DNA from: Paenibacillus spongiae
GTDB lineage: Bacteria; Bacillota; Bacilli; Paenibacillales; Paenibacillaceae
Assembly (NCBI RefSeq): GCF_024734895.1
Contig: NZ_CP091430.1
Span: forward strand, 7,255,501 to 7,319,500
DNA: 64,000 bases
Reading direction: 5' to 3'
The notes beneath the pieces were generated by a model. The model was not told where the DNA came from. It searched no databases and saw only the letters and a program-made list of their open reading frames with translations. Position numbers and translations under genes: made by a program. Below are positions 1-7,447 of this stretch, piece after piece (position 1 is the stretch's first letter; each line of letters opens with the position of its first letter).

Positions 1-323
1 ACCGCCGTTACTTGATTAACCTGCTCAAGCGCATGGTAGGTAACGATAACGCCGTAATATTTGTAATACATAATAACGGCAAAGAAAATGCTTGTAAAAA
101 GTAAATTCACCGCATTATATAGCATCAGCTTCCGCTTGGAGGCAAAGCACTCAATGAGGCAGAAAGCAAGCCAGATGAAGGGAATTTCGGTTACCAAAGG
201 CTGCCAAGTGGGAACCGTATCGAACGTAACGAACCAAGCCAGATAACTCTTTATAAGCAAGACGATTGTAAAAAATATAAACGGTCTTGTGCTTATTCGA
301 CGGATAAACGCCGATAAGGACAT
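1..323 (-). CDS. LTA synthase-family membrane sulfatase, N-terminal part (cut by window edge)
   Basis: Only the first 107 codons are inside the window; the gene runs off the left end. ATG at 323 follows GGAGG with 7 bases spacing. The visible part is hydrophobic with basic ends (IRRISTRPFIFF, then FIWLAFCLIECF and a third segment ending VIMYYKYYGV), followed by VTYHALEQVNQVTAV. That last stretch is characteristic of the N-terminal membrane region of LtaS/YfnI/YflE-type enzymes, which polymerise glycerol phosphate from phosphatidylglycerol on the outer membrane face. The catalytic sulfatase-like domain is not visible, so synthase versus primase activity cannot be decided. Confidence 0.72.
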   Translation of the reverse strand, partial: MSLSAFIRRISTRPFIFFTIVLLIKSYLAWFVTFDTVPTWQPLVTEIPFIWLAFCLIECFASKRKLMLYNAVNLLFTSIFFAVIMYYKYYGVIVTYHALEQVNQVTA

Positions 324-603
324 GATCGCACCTCCTTATGAACTGCACGTAACATTAAAAAAACTATTAGAATTCGCATGAATTTTGCATGTTGCCGATA
401 CTAGACTTATTATGCCTTTGTAAAGATGAGATGTCAAAAGGGCTGAGCTCGTATTCTGTATATTTCACTGCAGTTTTCCGCGGCATTTTAAACCCTCGCT
501 ACCTTATACGATACTGCTCGCCCAAAAGTCTTCTTTTTTTAAGAAAACGTAAAAAAAACGCGGCACACCTGTAGGTGCACCGCGCTTTATTCGCTTAATT
601 GCA
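324..603. other. Intergenic region
   Basis: About 280 bp between the LtaS-like start and the namA stop. It is AT-rich and holds the upstream region of the LtaS-like gene plus the namA terminator at 551-584. I see no coding frame with a ribosome binding site. Confidence 0.5.
551..584 (-). terminator. Rho-independent terminator of namA
   Basis: A 12-bp stem with two G-T wobbles (559-570 with 573-584) is followed on the minus strand by eight T residues (551-558). It lies 20 bases past the namA stop. Confidence 0.8.
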
Positions 604-1629
604 TTATTCAGCCCGTCCATATTGCTTCGGCAGAACCCCTTTGAACTGACCGCCATTCGCGCGAATCGCATGATAGGCCCAGTAGGGATCGCGAAGCATG
701 CCTCTTCCGACGGCTACGAGATCGGCATCGCCGCTCGCCACCGTCGCTTCCGCGAGCTTCGGATCGTCAAGGTTGCCGACTGCGATGACCGGCACCTCGA
801 GCGCCTGCTTGACCGCGCGCGCGAAGCCCACTTGATAGCCCGGATAGTTGCCGGGCTTGCGCTTGCCTGCCGGACCCTCTCCGCCGCTGCTGACATGGAA
901 TATATCCACCCCTGCATCGCGGTAATGTCTCGCGATCTCGATCATGTGATCGACATCATAACCATCGTCCATATACTCAACGGCAGAGATACGCATGATC
1001 AGCGGCATGCCTTCAGGCATCTCGGCCTTCACGGCACGGATAACCTCCGTGCCGAACGCCCATAGATGACGTCCGTATTCATCCTTGCGGTCGTTAATGC
1101 CCGGCGAATGAAATTGATGGATGAGATACCCGTGCGCGCCGTGCAGCTCGATCGTATCGACGCCGGCCGCAATGGCCCGCCGCGCCGCGTCGCCGAATTT
1201 AATTACCATCGCCTTGACCTCTTCCGTCGATAACGCGCGCGGCTTCTTGAAATCGCCGCTTACCGGGATTGCCGAAGGTCCGACCGGCACTTCCGCGTCC
1301 TCCGCCTTCCGGCCTGCATGCGCGATCTGGATCCCGATTTTTGCGCCGTAATGGTGCACTTGGTCGATAATGCGCGCGAATGCCGGGATATGGTCGTCGG
1401 ACCATAGTCCGAGATCATAATCGCTAATCCTTCCGTCAGGCTCGACATCGGTCATTTCCATTATAATTAATCCGGCCCCGCCTATCGCACGCGACACATA
1501 GTGAACATGATGCCAATCGTTCGGAATCCCGTCCTTGGCCTCTACCGAGTATTGGCACATCGGCGGCATAACGACCCGATTGCGGAGAGCAAGATTTTTG
1601 AAGGTGAATGGTTGGTCCAAATAGGTCAT
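604..1629 (-). CDS. namA: NADPH dehydrogenase, old yellow enzyme family (YqjM-like)
   Basis: A 341-aa FMN-dependent ene-reductase that reduces activated C=C bonds of enals, enones, quinones and nitro compounds. Residues expected for the YqjM subgroup are present: Cys25 and Tyr27 in PPMCQYS near the flavin, and the substrate-binding pair His163/His166 in ELHGAHGYL. The C-terminal phosphate-binding segment AVGRGMLRDP is also present. The length matches the family (about 338 aa). ATG at 1629 has AGGAGG upstream with 8-9 bases spacing. The gene is transcribed alone, and a palindromic motif just downstream of the -10 suggests repression relieved by electrophiles. Confidence 0.92.
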   Translation of the reverse strand: MTYLDQPFTFKNLALRNRVVMPPMCQYSVEAKDGIPNDWHHVHYVSRAIGGAGLIIMEMTDVEPDGRISDYDLGLWSDDHIPAFARIIDQVHHYGAKIGIQIAHAGRKAEDAEVPVGPSAIPVSGDFKKPRALSTEEVKAMVIKFGDAARRAIAAGVDTIELHGAHGYLIHQFHSPGINDRKDEYGRHLWAFGTEVIRAVKAEMPEGMPLIMRISAVEYMDDGYDVDHMIEIARHYRDAGVDIFHVSSGGEGPAGKRKPGNYPGYQVGFARAVKQALEVPVIAVGNLDDPKLAEATVASGDADLVAVGRGMLRDPYWAYHAIRANGGQFKGVLPKQYGRAE

Positions 1630-1652
1630 CTCTCCAACCTCCTAATTAATTT

Positions 1653-1682
1653 TATATAGTTACTTATATATTTATCATTATA
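1653..1682 (-). promoter_or_regulatory. Promoter and possible HxlR/DUF24-type operator of namA
   Basis: A TATAAT -10 box lies at 1682-1677. An imperfect palindrome, TATATAGTTACTTATATA (1653-1670), follows it, where a repressor would block transcription. The GTTACT/AGTAAC core resembles operators of quinone-sensing HxlR-family repressors such as YodB and CatR. The regulator itself is not in the window. This is inference from motif shape. Confidence 0.35.
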
Positions 1683-1705
1683 AAACAATCGGATTGCAAA
1701 GGAAA

Positions 1706-1757
1706 GGGGGGCACTTTACGTAACAGTGGCGGCTTAGCCCCGTAACAGTAGTGTCCC
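1706..1757 (-). terminator. Weak inverted repeat after the UMP kinase gene
   Basis: GGGGACACT and AGTGCCCC arms flank two copies of CTGTTACG, and a C/T-rich run follows on the minus strand. It may end the UMP kinase transcript, but the T-run is poor. Confidence 0.35.
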
Positions 1758-1778
1758 CATGAAGACAATTATTTCTCC

Positions 1779-2516
1779 TTATGCGTAAGTAAGTCTGCTT
1801 TCCCGGCTGATGACGGTTCCGGCGTCCGCCCCTTCGCAGACGGCGCGCAGCGATCCCGGCGCATCGAAACCGACCACATGAATCGGCAGCCCATAGTCCC
1901 GCGCCAAGATGAATGCCGATTGATCCATCACCTTCAAGTCATGCCGGATCACGTCGTCATAATGAAGGGAACGGTATTTGCGCGCCTTAGGATCGGTCTT
2001 CGGATCTCCGCTCATCACGCCGTCCACCCCCTGCTTGGCGACGAGCAGCGCTTCACTGTTCACTTCAATGGCCCGCTGAACGGACGGGTAGTCGGTCGTC
2101 ACATAAGGCTGACCGTTCCCTCCGGCAAAGATTACGATATACCCCTTCTCCAGGTGATGGATCGCCCGCAGCCGGATATACGGCTCCGCCACGGACGCGA
2201 TCGGAATGGCCGTCATGACCCGAACTTCCTTATTCGTCGTCGCTTTCAGCACCCCGCGCAGCATCAGGCTGTTGACTACGGTCGCGAGCGTTCCGATATT
2301 ATCCGCCTCCGCCCGCTCGATGCCCCAATGCTCCGCCAGATTGCCTCTGAAGATATTGCCTCCGCCAATGACAATCGATACCTCGACGCCGAGCTCGATG
2401 ACCGACATGATTTCGCCGGCAATGCGGTTCATGCGCTCCGGATCGAATCCGGCACCGCTCTGCCCCGCAACCGCGCCTCCACTCAATTTTACCAGCACCC
2501 GCTTATACTTGATCAT
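1779..2516 (-). CDS. pyrH: Stand-alone, divergent UMP kinase
   Basis: A 245-aa amino-acid-kinase-fold protein of the PyrH family, which phosphorylates UMP to UDP. Visible motifs are YKRVLVKLSGGAVAG at the N-terminus, GGGNIFRG, ATVVNSLMLR, VTTDYPSVQRA and DGVMSGDPKTDP. Several differ from the housekeeping form (usually LSGEA, GGGNIWRG, STDTTAALRA). PyrH normally lies in the tsf-pyrH-frr cluster, and this copy stands alone, so I infer a second, specialised paralogue. I prefer ATG at 2516, with GGAGG 11 bases upstream, over GTG at 2528, which overlaps that GGAGG. The ATG overlaps the stop of a 43-codon leader ORF, and a strong terminator precedes it. Confidence 0.8.
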   Translation of the reverse strand: MIKYKRVLVKLSGGAVAGQSGAGFDPERMNRIAGEIMSVIELGVEVSIVIGGGNIFRGNLAEHWGIERAEADNIGTLATVVNSLMLRGVLKATTNKEVRVMTAIPIASVAEPYIRLRAIHHLEKGYIVIFAGGNGQPYVTTDYPSVQRAIEVNSEALLVAKQGVDGVMSGDPKTDPKARKYRSLHYDDVIRHDLKVMDQSAFILARDYGLPIHVVGFDAPGSLRAVCEGADAGTVISRESRLTYA

Positions 2517-2644
2517 CGAACGCGCCACCTCCAGGCAGAAATAAAAAACACCAAAGCCGCGATGGCTTTGGTGTCTCGCTCATGAGGAACGAATAAGATG
2601 TGAAAATAAGCATAACGGTCATTCGCTCCCGTAATCCGCCTCAT
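2513..2644 (-). CDS. Possible leader ORF ahead of pyrH (43 aa)
   Basis: ATG at 2644 has GGAGG 8 bases upstream (GGAGGGATGAGGAATG). It opens a 43-codon frame ending in TGA, which overlaps the pyrH ATG as ATGA, an arrangement typical of translational coupling. The intrinsic terminator at 2542-2574 lies inside this frame. A ribosome translating it could melt or mask the terminator, giving leader-translation-controlled attenuation. The peptide starts MRRITGANDRYAYFH and ends in SAWRWRVR. I recognise no homologue. It could also be chance. Confidence 0.4.
   Translation of the reverse strand: MRRITGANDRYAYFHILFVPHERDTKAIAALVFFISAWRWRVR
2542..2574 (-). terminator. Intrinsic terminator in the pyrH leader (attenuator candidate)
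   Basis: A perfect 11-bp stem (2548-2558 with 2564-2574, arms ACACCAAAGCC/GGCTTTGGTGT) is followed on the minus strand by a T-run. It sits only about 30 bases before the pyrH start and some 260 bases after the previous gene, so it is better explained as an attenuator than as the end of the upstream operon. Confidence 0.75.
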
Positions 2645-2834
2645 TCCTCATCCCTCCGTTCGACATGGTTTACTTAGAAGATTACCCTATCCGCTTCCAA
2701 TTGGCAATGCCGTCCTTTTTCTGCCGTACGGCGGCATTGCATCCATGAATGGTTCGATTAATTTCCGGCCGTGCCGCCCGATCATTTCTTCGACCCAGTG
2801 ACCTCGACCGCTGCTATTCCTCAGCTACCGCCTA

Positions 2835-3233
2835 TTAAATAATGAGGCTGCTGATGGCAAAGCTCGTGCCGATATATACGAAGCAGAGCAGTACCCCAAC
2901 GGCAACATTGCCCTCCTTCAATTGCTCGGACAGCCTGAAGCTTGGCGTAACCCACTCGAACACCCAGTATGCCGCCACCAGACAGACATAGCCGACGGCG
3001 AACCACAGCATCATATGCCAGATGGATGTATTCGTGTAGGCCGCGACGCCCAGCACGATGGCCGTCGCCAGAAATTTGCCGCCCATCGCCAGCCCGACGG
3101 CCGTATTGCCGCGCTTCAGCTCATCCATATCACGGAAAGGCGTCATCCAGTTGAAGACGACCATTCCTAATAATTGCAGCACGACGATGACAACGACACT
3201 GATTAATATATCCACTACGATCACGAAGCCCAC
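2835..3233 (-). CDS. DUF350 family membrane protein (YjfL-like)
   Basis: A 132-aa protein with four predicted membrane segments. The internal duplication is typical of DUF350: FRDMDELKRGNTAVGLAMGGKFLA in the first half is echoed by FRLSEQLKEGNVAVGVLLCFVY in the second. The function of the family is not established. In enterobacteria yjfL lies beside yjfM and the ATP-grasp gene yjfC, and the same association is seen here. The start overlaps the end of the preceding gene by 13 bases, so the two are translationally coupled. Confidence 0.85.
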   Translation of the reverse strand: MGFVIVVDILISVVVIVVLQLLGMVVFNWMTPFRDMDELKRGNTAVGLAMGGKFLATAIVLGVAAYTNTSIWHMMLWFAVGYVCLVAAYWVFEWVTPSFRLSEQLKEGNVAVGVLLCFVYIGTSFAISSLII

Positions 3234-3913
3234 CCCCGAAACTTGGCATATGCCATATCATAATTCGCGAAATCATGCACTTCTTCCAAAATTACATTGA
3301 CCTTCTTCGCATCTTTTAGCGATTCGTAACGCTGCTCGTCGATCGGCTGCTTGATCTGGTTTCCTGATGGCAGCGTCAAGACCGCGAACTGCCGTTGCTT
3401 CCCGTCCAGCTCCGTCTTATATACGCCAACCAGATCGACCTCCGAATTGAGCTGTATCTTCAACTTATCGAGATCTGCCTTCGCCGCCGCTTCCGACTTG
3501 AACGACTTGATCGGCTTCCAGCCGGTAAGCGTTACGTCATTGCGGCCATTCGAATTCGTTATCATATGCGCGGCCATATATTGCAGCGTCCATACCTTGT
3601 CGCCCGTCGCATAGTTATTATCGTTCGGCAGCAGATCATTGTCCGGAAGCACGGTCATATCGCTGCCGATCAGATCGCCAACCGTTCCTTCCACCACCCT
3701 ATAGTCCCATGGAAGAGCTGTCGTATCCTCTGCAACGGCTGTCGTCATGTAGTCCGCGCTATCCATGACCGGGCTCGATTCCGATCCCGAGAATAACGAG
3801 GAATTGCTGAATATACCGATAATGATGATGAAGAAAATGCCGCCAAACAGCAGCGGCAGCAGACGCGAGCCATCGTTACCGCCCTGCGGCCTTCGCTTCC
3901 TGTAATCGATCAT
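3221..3913 (-). CDS. Membrane-anchored protein of unknown function in the ATP-grasp cassette
   Basis: A 230-aa protein with a basic N-terminus (MIDYRKRRPQGG), one membrane segment (LLPLLFGGIFFIIIIGIF) and a hydrophilic outer part of about 190 residues. I do not recognise the domain. It lies directly after the ATP-grasp ligase (stop and start abut at 3914/3913) and before the DUF350 gene, so it is probably a structural or scaffold component of the same system. By position it could be an analogue of YjfK (DUF2491), but I cannot show homology by eye. Confidence 0.75.
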   Translation of the reverse strand: MIDYRKRRPQGGNDGSRLLPLLFGGIFFIIIIGIFSNSSLFSGSESSPVMDSADYMTTAVAEDTTALPWDYRVVEGTVGDLIGSDMTVLPDNDLLPNDNNYATGDKVWTLQYMAAHMITNSNGRNDVTLTGWKPIKSFKSEAAAKADLDKLKIQLNSEVDLVGVYKTELDGKQRQFAVLTLPSGNQIKQPIDEQRYESLKDAKKVNVILEEVHDFANYDMAYAKFRGWAS

Positions 3914-5116
3914 TTATTTCACCCCTATAGCTACAAAATGACTCGTATTCCCCGTAATCAGCCCGCCTGCTCTCCCGAGCAGGCCGGAGGGCGTCCCGTT
4001 AATAACGAACATCCCCGTCAGCAGATGAAACTCCCCCGCTTCCAGCCGTACACGGGCAAGCTCCGCCCGTTTCTGATAAACCAGCGGAAATAATAGGCTC
4101 GTATCGAAGCCTGCCTCATCCTTCACTTCCAAATCGCCTTCGTCATTATAGAGCATGACCGAACCGCCTTCGCGGCCGAACATCGATTTGGATACGAAGC
4201 TGCCGTCGAATACTGCCCTGTTATAGGTAGGAAGCATATAGGTGCCGATGACTTCCCGCTCTTCCGCGTCGAAGAGCATCTCCAGCTCATATAAGCCCCA
4301 TATGAGCGCCTGAAGCCCCTTGGATTGCAGCAGAATGGCGTGAATCGGGTTAAACAGCTGCAAATTCCCGGATTCGATCGCATAGGCAAGCGCTTCGCCG
4401 CCGTCGTCGACCGCCATCCATTCCTTCGGATAGAGCGCGAACATGCGCTTAATGATCCGGTCATCGCCATCTTTCAGCACGCCTTCATCGACCCATAGCT
4501 CCAAGCAATCCGTACAGGTCACGTCAACAAGCCCGCTGTGACGAACAAGCATCTCGATCGTCCCGGAATCCTCCATATGCGAGCCGTAGGCTACGCATGC
4601 GGCAGTGTCCGGCCGTTCCTCCGCCCATGCGGCCGCCAGATTCTCCTTCATTCGCACGTTCGGCGAATCGATTCCATGCTGGGCGCACAGCCAAGGCGTC
4701 GCGACAGCCGCCTCCACATAGCCTGTCGGGGTATCGGCATTCAGCTCCAGCAGCTTGATCGTCCCCTCATTCGACAGGGCAAAATCGAACCGGGCGTACC
4801 GGCTCAGCATCCCTTCCGGATTCAATGCGATGGTGTCCAGCGCTTCCCATAGCAGCTCGGGAATACCGATCATCGCATAGAGATCATGACGGCCCGCGAC
4901 GTAACGAACGGCTCGGTCGAAGACGTGCCACAGCTTGGCGGAAGCCGCCTCCAATTCCATATAGATCTCTTTGCGCAGGGCGACGACCTGGTCGAGCCAG
5001 TACGGCTCGCCGTCCAAGTCCGCCCAGCCGAATCCCATACCGGCCAATGCCTTCACACGCTCGGCACGGTCCGGCTGCGGCAGGCCGACAACCTCGAATG
5101 CAGCGGAATGGCTCAT
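3914..5116 (-). CDS. Glutathionylspermidine synthase-like ATP-grasp ligase (YjfC/YgiC family)
   Basis: A 400-aa protein with the GSPS C-terminal ATP-grasp domain. Visible landmarks are LLELNADTPTGYVEAA (about 119-134), DRIIKRMFALYPKEWM, VSKSMFGREGGSV (about 308-320) and the C-terminal NGTPSGLLGRAGGLITGN. The family forms amide bonds between a carboxylate and an amine using ATP. Bacillota generally lack glutathionylspermidine, so the substrate is probably different. The start overlaps the end of the preceding gene by 4 bases (ATGA). That gene's product ends in a Ser/Gly-rich tail with terminal Gly-Gly, a plausible substrate for the ligase. Confidence 0.85.
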   Translation of the reverse strand: MSHSAAFEVVGLPQPDRAERVKALAGMGFGWADLDGEPYWLDQVVALRKEIYMELEAASAKLWHVFDRAVRYVAGRHDLYAMIGIPELLWEALDTIALNPEGMLSRYARFDFALSNEGTIKLLELNADTPTGYVEAAVATPWLCAQHGIDSPNVRMKENLAAAWAEERPDTAACVAYGSHMEDSGTIEMLVRHSGLVDVTCTDCLELWVDEGVLKDGDDRIIKRMFALYPKEWMAVDDGGEALAYAIESGNLQLFNPIHAILLQSKGLQALIWGLYELEMLFDAEEREVIGTYMLPTYNRAVFDGSFVSKSMFGREGGSVMLYNDEGDLEVKDEAGFDTSLLFPLVYQKRAELARVRLEAGEFHLLTGMFVINGTPSGLLGRAGGLITGNTSHFVAIGVK

Positions 5117-5802
5117 CCCCCGAAACCTCCGAAAGAGCTCTTCCCGGAGCTTGAGGAGCTGAACCCGCTGGAGTTTCCGCCGATTCCGCCTTTGGAGGAC
5201 GAGGTCGAACGGCGGGTAACGGAGCCTGTCGTATCCGTTGTGCGCGGTCGCACGGCCGAGCCGACGACCGGCTTGTTCTGGAACGTATCCGCGGAATAGG
5301 TACGCGGCTTATATGCCGTTCCCGTCCTTGTATCGTAGGCCTTGTGATTCGAATACCAGGATGCGGATGAATACGCTGAACCCCGGTTAAAGATCAAATG
5401 ATAGAGCAATAAATCGTCCCAGCCGAAGGCGGAATGCTGAATAACTGTTGTGCCGCCTCCGGTACTCGCTCCCGTGCCTCCGGAGCTTGCGCCGGAGCCT
5501 TGATCATCTTCCTCCTCTGTCGCCGGCTGGCCGGCTTCCGGCAGCGGAATATTCCAGTCGACGGACGGATCGTAGAACGCCTTGACCGCTTCCGTCGACC
5601 ACTCGACAAGCTTGGGTTCGCCTGCGCCCGCTGCAGCCGTACCTGGTTCCGCTGACGCCTCCCCGATGAGCCCTCCGCCAATAAACGCATTCGCCAGCAG
5701 CGCAATGCCCAGCGAGGTGGAAAGCACGCGCAGCGGCTTTCCATCCTTGTTAAATAAGAATGCGCGTGCCGGAGCACCCGCTTTATCTTCATCCCGGTTC
5801 AT
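5113..5802 (-). CDS. Exported/membrane protein with Ser/Gly-rich tail ending in Gly-Gly (YgiB/YjfM-like position)
   Basis: A 229-aa protein. Residues about 25-50 form one hydrophobic segment ending in GEASAEPG, consistent with a signal peptide or anchor. A low-complexity Glu/Gly/Ser spacer follows (about 95-120). The middle carries FGWDDLLLYHLIFNRGSAYSS, and the tail is rich in Ser and Gly and ends SSFGGFGG. In E. coli the ATP-grasp genes ygiC and yjfC are paired with ygiB and yjfM, whose products are low-complexity surface or lipoproteins. The overlap with the ligase gene suggests a tight functional pair. ATG at 5802 has a GGGAAGGGGGAGT ribosome binding site. Confidence 0.78.
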   Translation of the reverse strand: MNRDEDKAGAPARAFLFNKDGKPLRVLSTSLGIALLANAFIGGGLIGEASAEPGTAAAGAGEPKLVEWSTEAVKAFYDPSVDWNIPLPEAGQPATEEEDDQGSGASSGGTGASTGGGTTVIQHSAFGWDDLLLYHLIFNRGSAYSSASWYSNHKAYDTRTGTAYKPRTYSADTFQNKPVVGSAVRPRTTDTTGSVTRRSTSSSKGGIGGNSSGFSSSSSGKSSFGGFGG

Positions 5803-5823
5803 GCCGACTCCCCCTTCCCTTCC

Positions 5824-6084
5824 CTATTTAATGCGCGTACCGTGCAGGACTGGAATGACCAGCAGCTCCAGCGTCTGGCTGTCGATATTCAGACGGCCTT
5901 CCACCGTCTCGTATTCGCTGCCGCCGACGGTCAAGTAATTCGCATGCTGCAGCGCGTCCAGCATCCCTTTTTTCCACAGCCGCTCATCGATCTGCCGCAG
6001 CTCGCCGCCCGTTTCCTTGACCACCAGCGTCACCCGAATCGTTTCATTTTCCACAGTTTTCACTCCTATTCCATATAAAGACAT
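5824..6084 (-). CDS. 86-aa protein of unknown function, first gene of the ATP-grasp cassette
   Basis: A small soluble protein (MSLYGIGVKTVENETIRVT, ending HGTRIK) without a signal peptide or membrane segment. The alternating pattern suggests a beta-rich fold. It starts at 6084, 21 bases before the exported Gly-Gly-tail protein gene on the same strand, so it is probably first in the transcript. I do not recognise the family. Confidence 0.65.
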   Translation of the reverse strand: MSLYGIGVKTVENETIRVTLVVKETGGELRQIDERLWKKGMLDALQHANYLTVGGSEYETVEGRLNIDSQTLELLVIPVLHGTRIK

Positions 6085-6281
6085 GACTTACATACGTCTA
6101 TTCCAACTGGAATGTTGCGTAAATTTTGTTAAAGGCATTTCTTTCGACACGATCTAATCATCGGCTGGCACCGTTCCTTCTTGTACAATTTTAACTTATA
6201 CCCTGCCAGCGGGGAATAACGGCCAAACTGGAAGAATATAGAGTTAATTGGGTGGCAATCTGATGCCAAAGGAGCGGTCGT

Positions 6282-6647
6282 ATGGGTATCCGGTTTATAA
6301 AGGTAGCGGTCGTCTATTTATTGATCGGCGTTATTGCGGGCATGGTGATGGGGATTGCCGAAGCGTTCGAGTACACTTCCGCGCACGCGCACATCAACCT
6401 GCTTGGATGGGCATCGCTGGGGCTGATCGGTGCCCTGTATGTGCTCTTTCCCAAAGCCGGCGAAACCTCGCTCGCCAAAGCGCAATTCTGGATGCACAAC
6501 ATCGGACTGCCGCTATTGGTGATCAGCATGATGTTCTTCGCCAACGACAAGAGCAGCATCGGCATTCCGCTCTCCTCTGTCGGCGGCCTGCTGGTCATCG
6601 TCTCGGTCATTCTGCTGGTCGTCAACGTGTTTAAGCATGTGAAGTAG
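6282..6647 (+). CDS. Small haem-copper oxidase subunit I-like membrane protein
   Basis: A 121-aa protein with four membrane segments. The spacing of HAHINLLGWASLGLIGALYVLFP and, further on, HNIGLPLL resembles helices of NorB/cbb3-type oxidase subunit I, where the histidines bind haem or copper. It is far too short to be a whole oxidase subunit, and this short form occurs as a stand-alone gene in Bacillus relatives. ATG at 6282 has GGAGCGG upstream. It is monocistronic and converges on a repeat region. Confidence 0.75.
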   Translation: MGIRFIKVAVVYLLIGVIAGMVMGIAEAFEYTSAHAHINLLGWASLGLIGALYVLFPKAGETSLAKAQFWMHNIGLPLLVISMMFFANDKSSIGIPLSSVGGLLVIVSVILLVVNVFKHVK

Positions 6648-6661
6648 AGTTACAGGCGTGA

Positions 6662-7147
6662 GGACGGTGTAGATGCGAGACCGTGCAAGAGTGGCAGCGT
6701 GCGGAAGGGTGAACAAACGGATGTGAGGACGAGCTGACGTGTGGACGGTGTAGATGCGAGACCGTGCAAGAGTGGCAGCGTGCGGAAGGGTGAACATACG
6801 GATGTGAGGACGTGCTGACGTCAGGACGGTGCAGATGCTAGACCACGCAGGAGTGGCAGCGTGCGGAAGGGTGGACATACGGATGTGAGGACGCGCTGAC
6901 GTCAGGACGGTGCAGATGCGAGACCGTACAAGAGTGGCAGCGTGCGGAAGTGTGAACATACGGATGTGAGGACGTGCTGACGTGAGGACGGTGTAGATGC
7001 GAGACCGTACAAGAGTGGCAGCGTGCGGAAGGGTGGACATACGGATGTGAGGACGCGCTGACGTCGAGACGGTGTAGATGCGAGACCGTGCAGGAGTGGC
7101 AGCGTGCGGAAGGGTGGACATACGGATGTGAGGACGCGCTGACATCG
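6662..7147. repeat. Six tandem copies of an 81-bp repeat
   Basis: Copies start at 6662, 6743, 6824, 6905, 6986 and 7067, exactly 81 bp apart, with a few substitutions per copy and no indels. Each holds GGACGGTG...GAGACCGT (a small inverted repeat, lost in copy 3) and GAGTGGCAGCGTGCGGAAG. Since 81 is a multiple of 3, long open frames run through the array on the minus strand, but they lack ribosome binding sites and look accidental. The array lies between two convergent genes. Confidence 0.95.
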
Positions 7148-7166
7148 AGCGCGGCGGCTACTTCAA

Positions 7167-7339
7167 GTTGTATGTTATACAACATTAGACGGGTAGAATG
7201 GCCGTCGATACGGGTATTGTTGTATTTTCTGCAACAATTCCACCTGTCAGGCTGCTTATTGAACCGAATTATTGTATAAAGTGCAACAATACGGTCTTAT
7301 GGCGCTGAATGACGACAAAGTGTTGCACATTATACAACA
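7167..7339. repeat. Four palindromes centred 51-52 bp apart
   Basis: Sites at 7167-7183, 7216-7238, 7268-7290 and 7321-7339 share the form (A)TTGTTGYA-N5-TRCAACAA(T). Their centres (7175, 7227, 7279, 7330) are 52, 52 and 51 bp apart, about five helical turns. The stretches between them are unrelated. No promoter for a flanking gene is here, since both neighbours end in this region. This could be an array of protein-binding sites or of RNA hairpins. Confidence 0.85.
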
Positions 7340-7400
7340 TTCCTGCATTTGCATCCACCGTATCAGAGAAGCTCGTATTAATTGAAACGGCACACAGCAA

Positions 7401-7432
7401 GAACAACCGCCAGGATGCCCAGGCGGTTGTTC
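7401..7432 (-). terminator. Terminator-type hairpin after the DEAD-box helicase
   Basis: A perfect 11-bp stem GAACAACCGCC/GGCGGTTGTTC with a 10-base loop lies 15 bases past the helicase stop. The sequence after it on the minus strand is only weakly T-rich. Confidence 0.7.
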
Positions 7433-7447
7433 GTTGTATTGCTTTCG

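Noticed and set aside
6513..7145. Long minus-strand open frames through the 81-bp repeats
   Set aside because: They result from an 81-bp unit (multiple of 3), have no ribosome binding site, and overlap the end of a real gene on the other strand.
7167..7339. CRISPR-like array of palindromic repeats with 30-bp spacers
   Set aside because: The repeats differ from each other at many bases and there are no cas genes. The period fits phased binding sites better.
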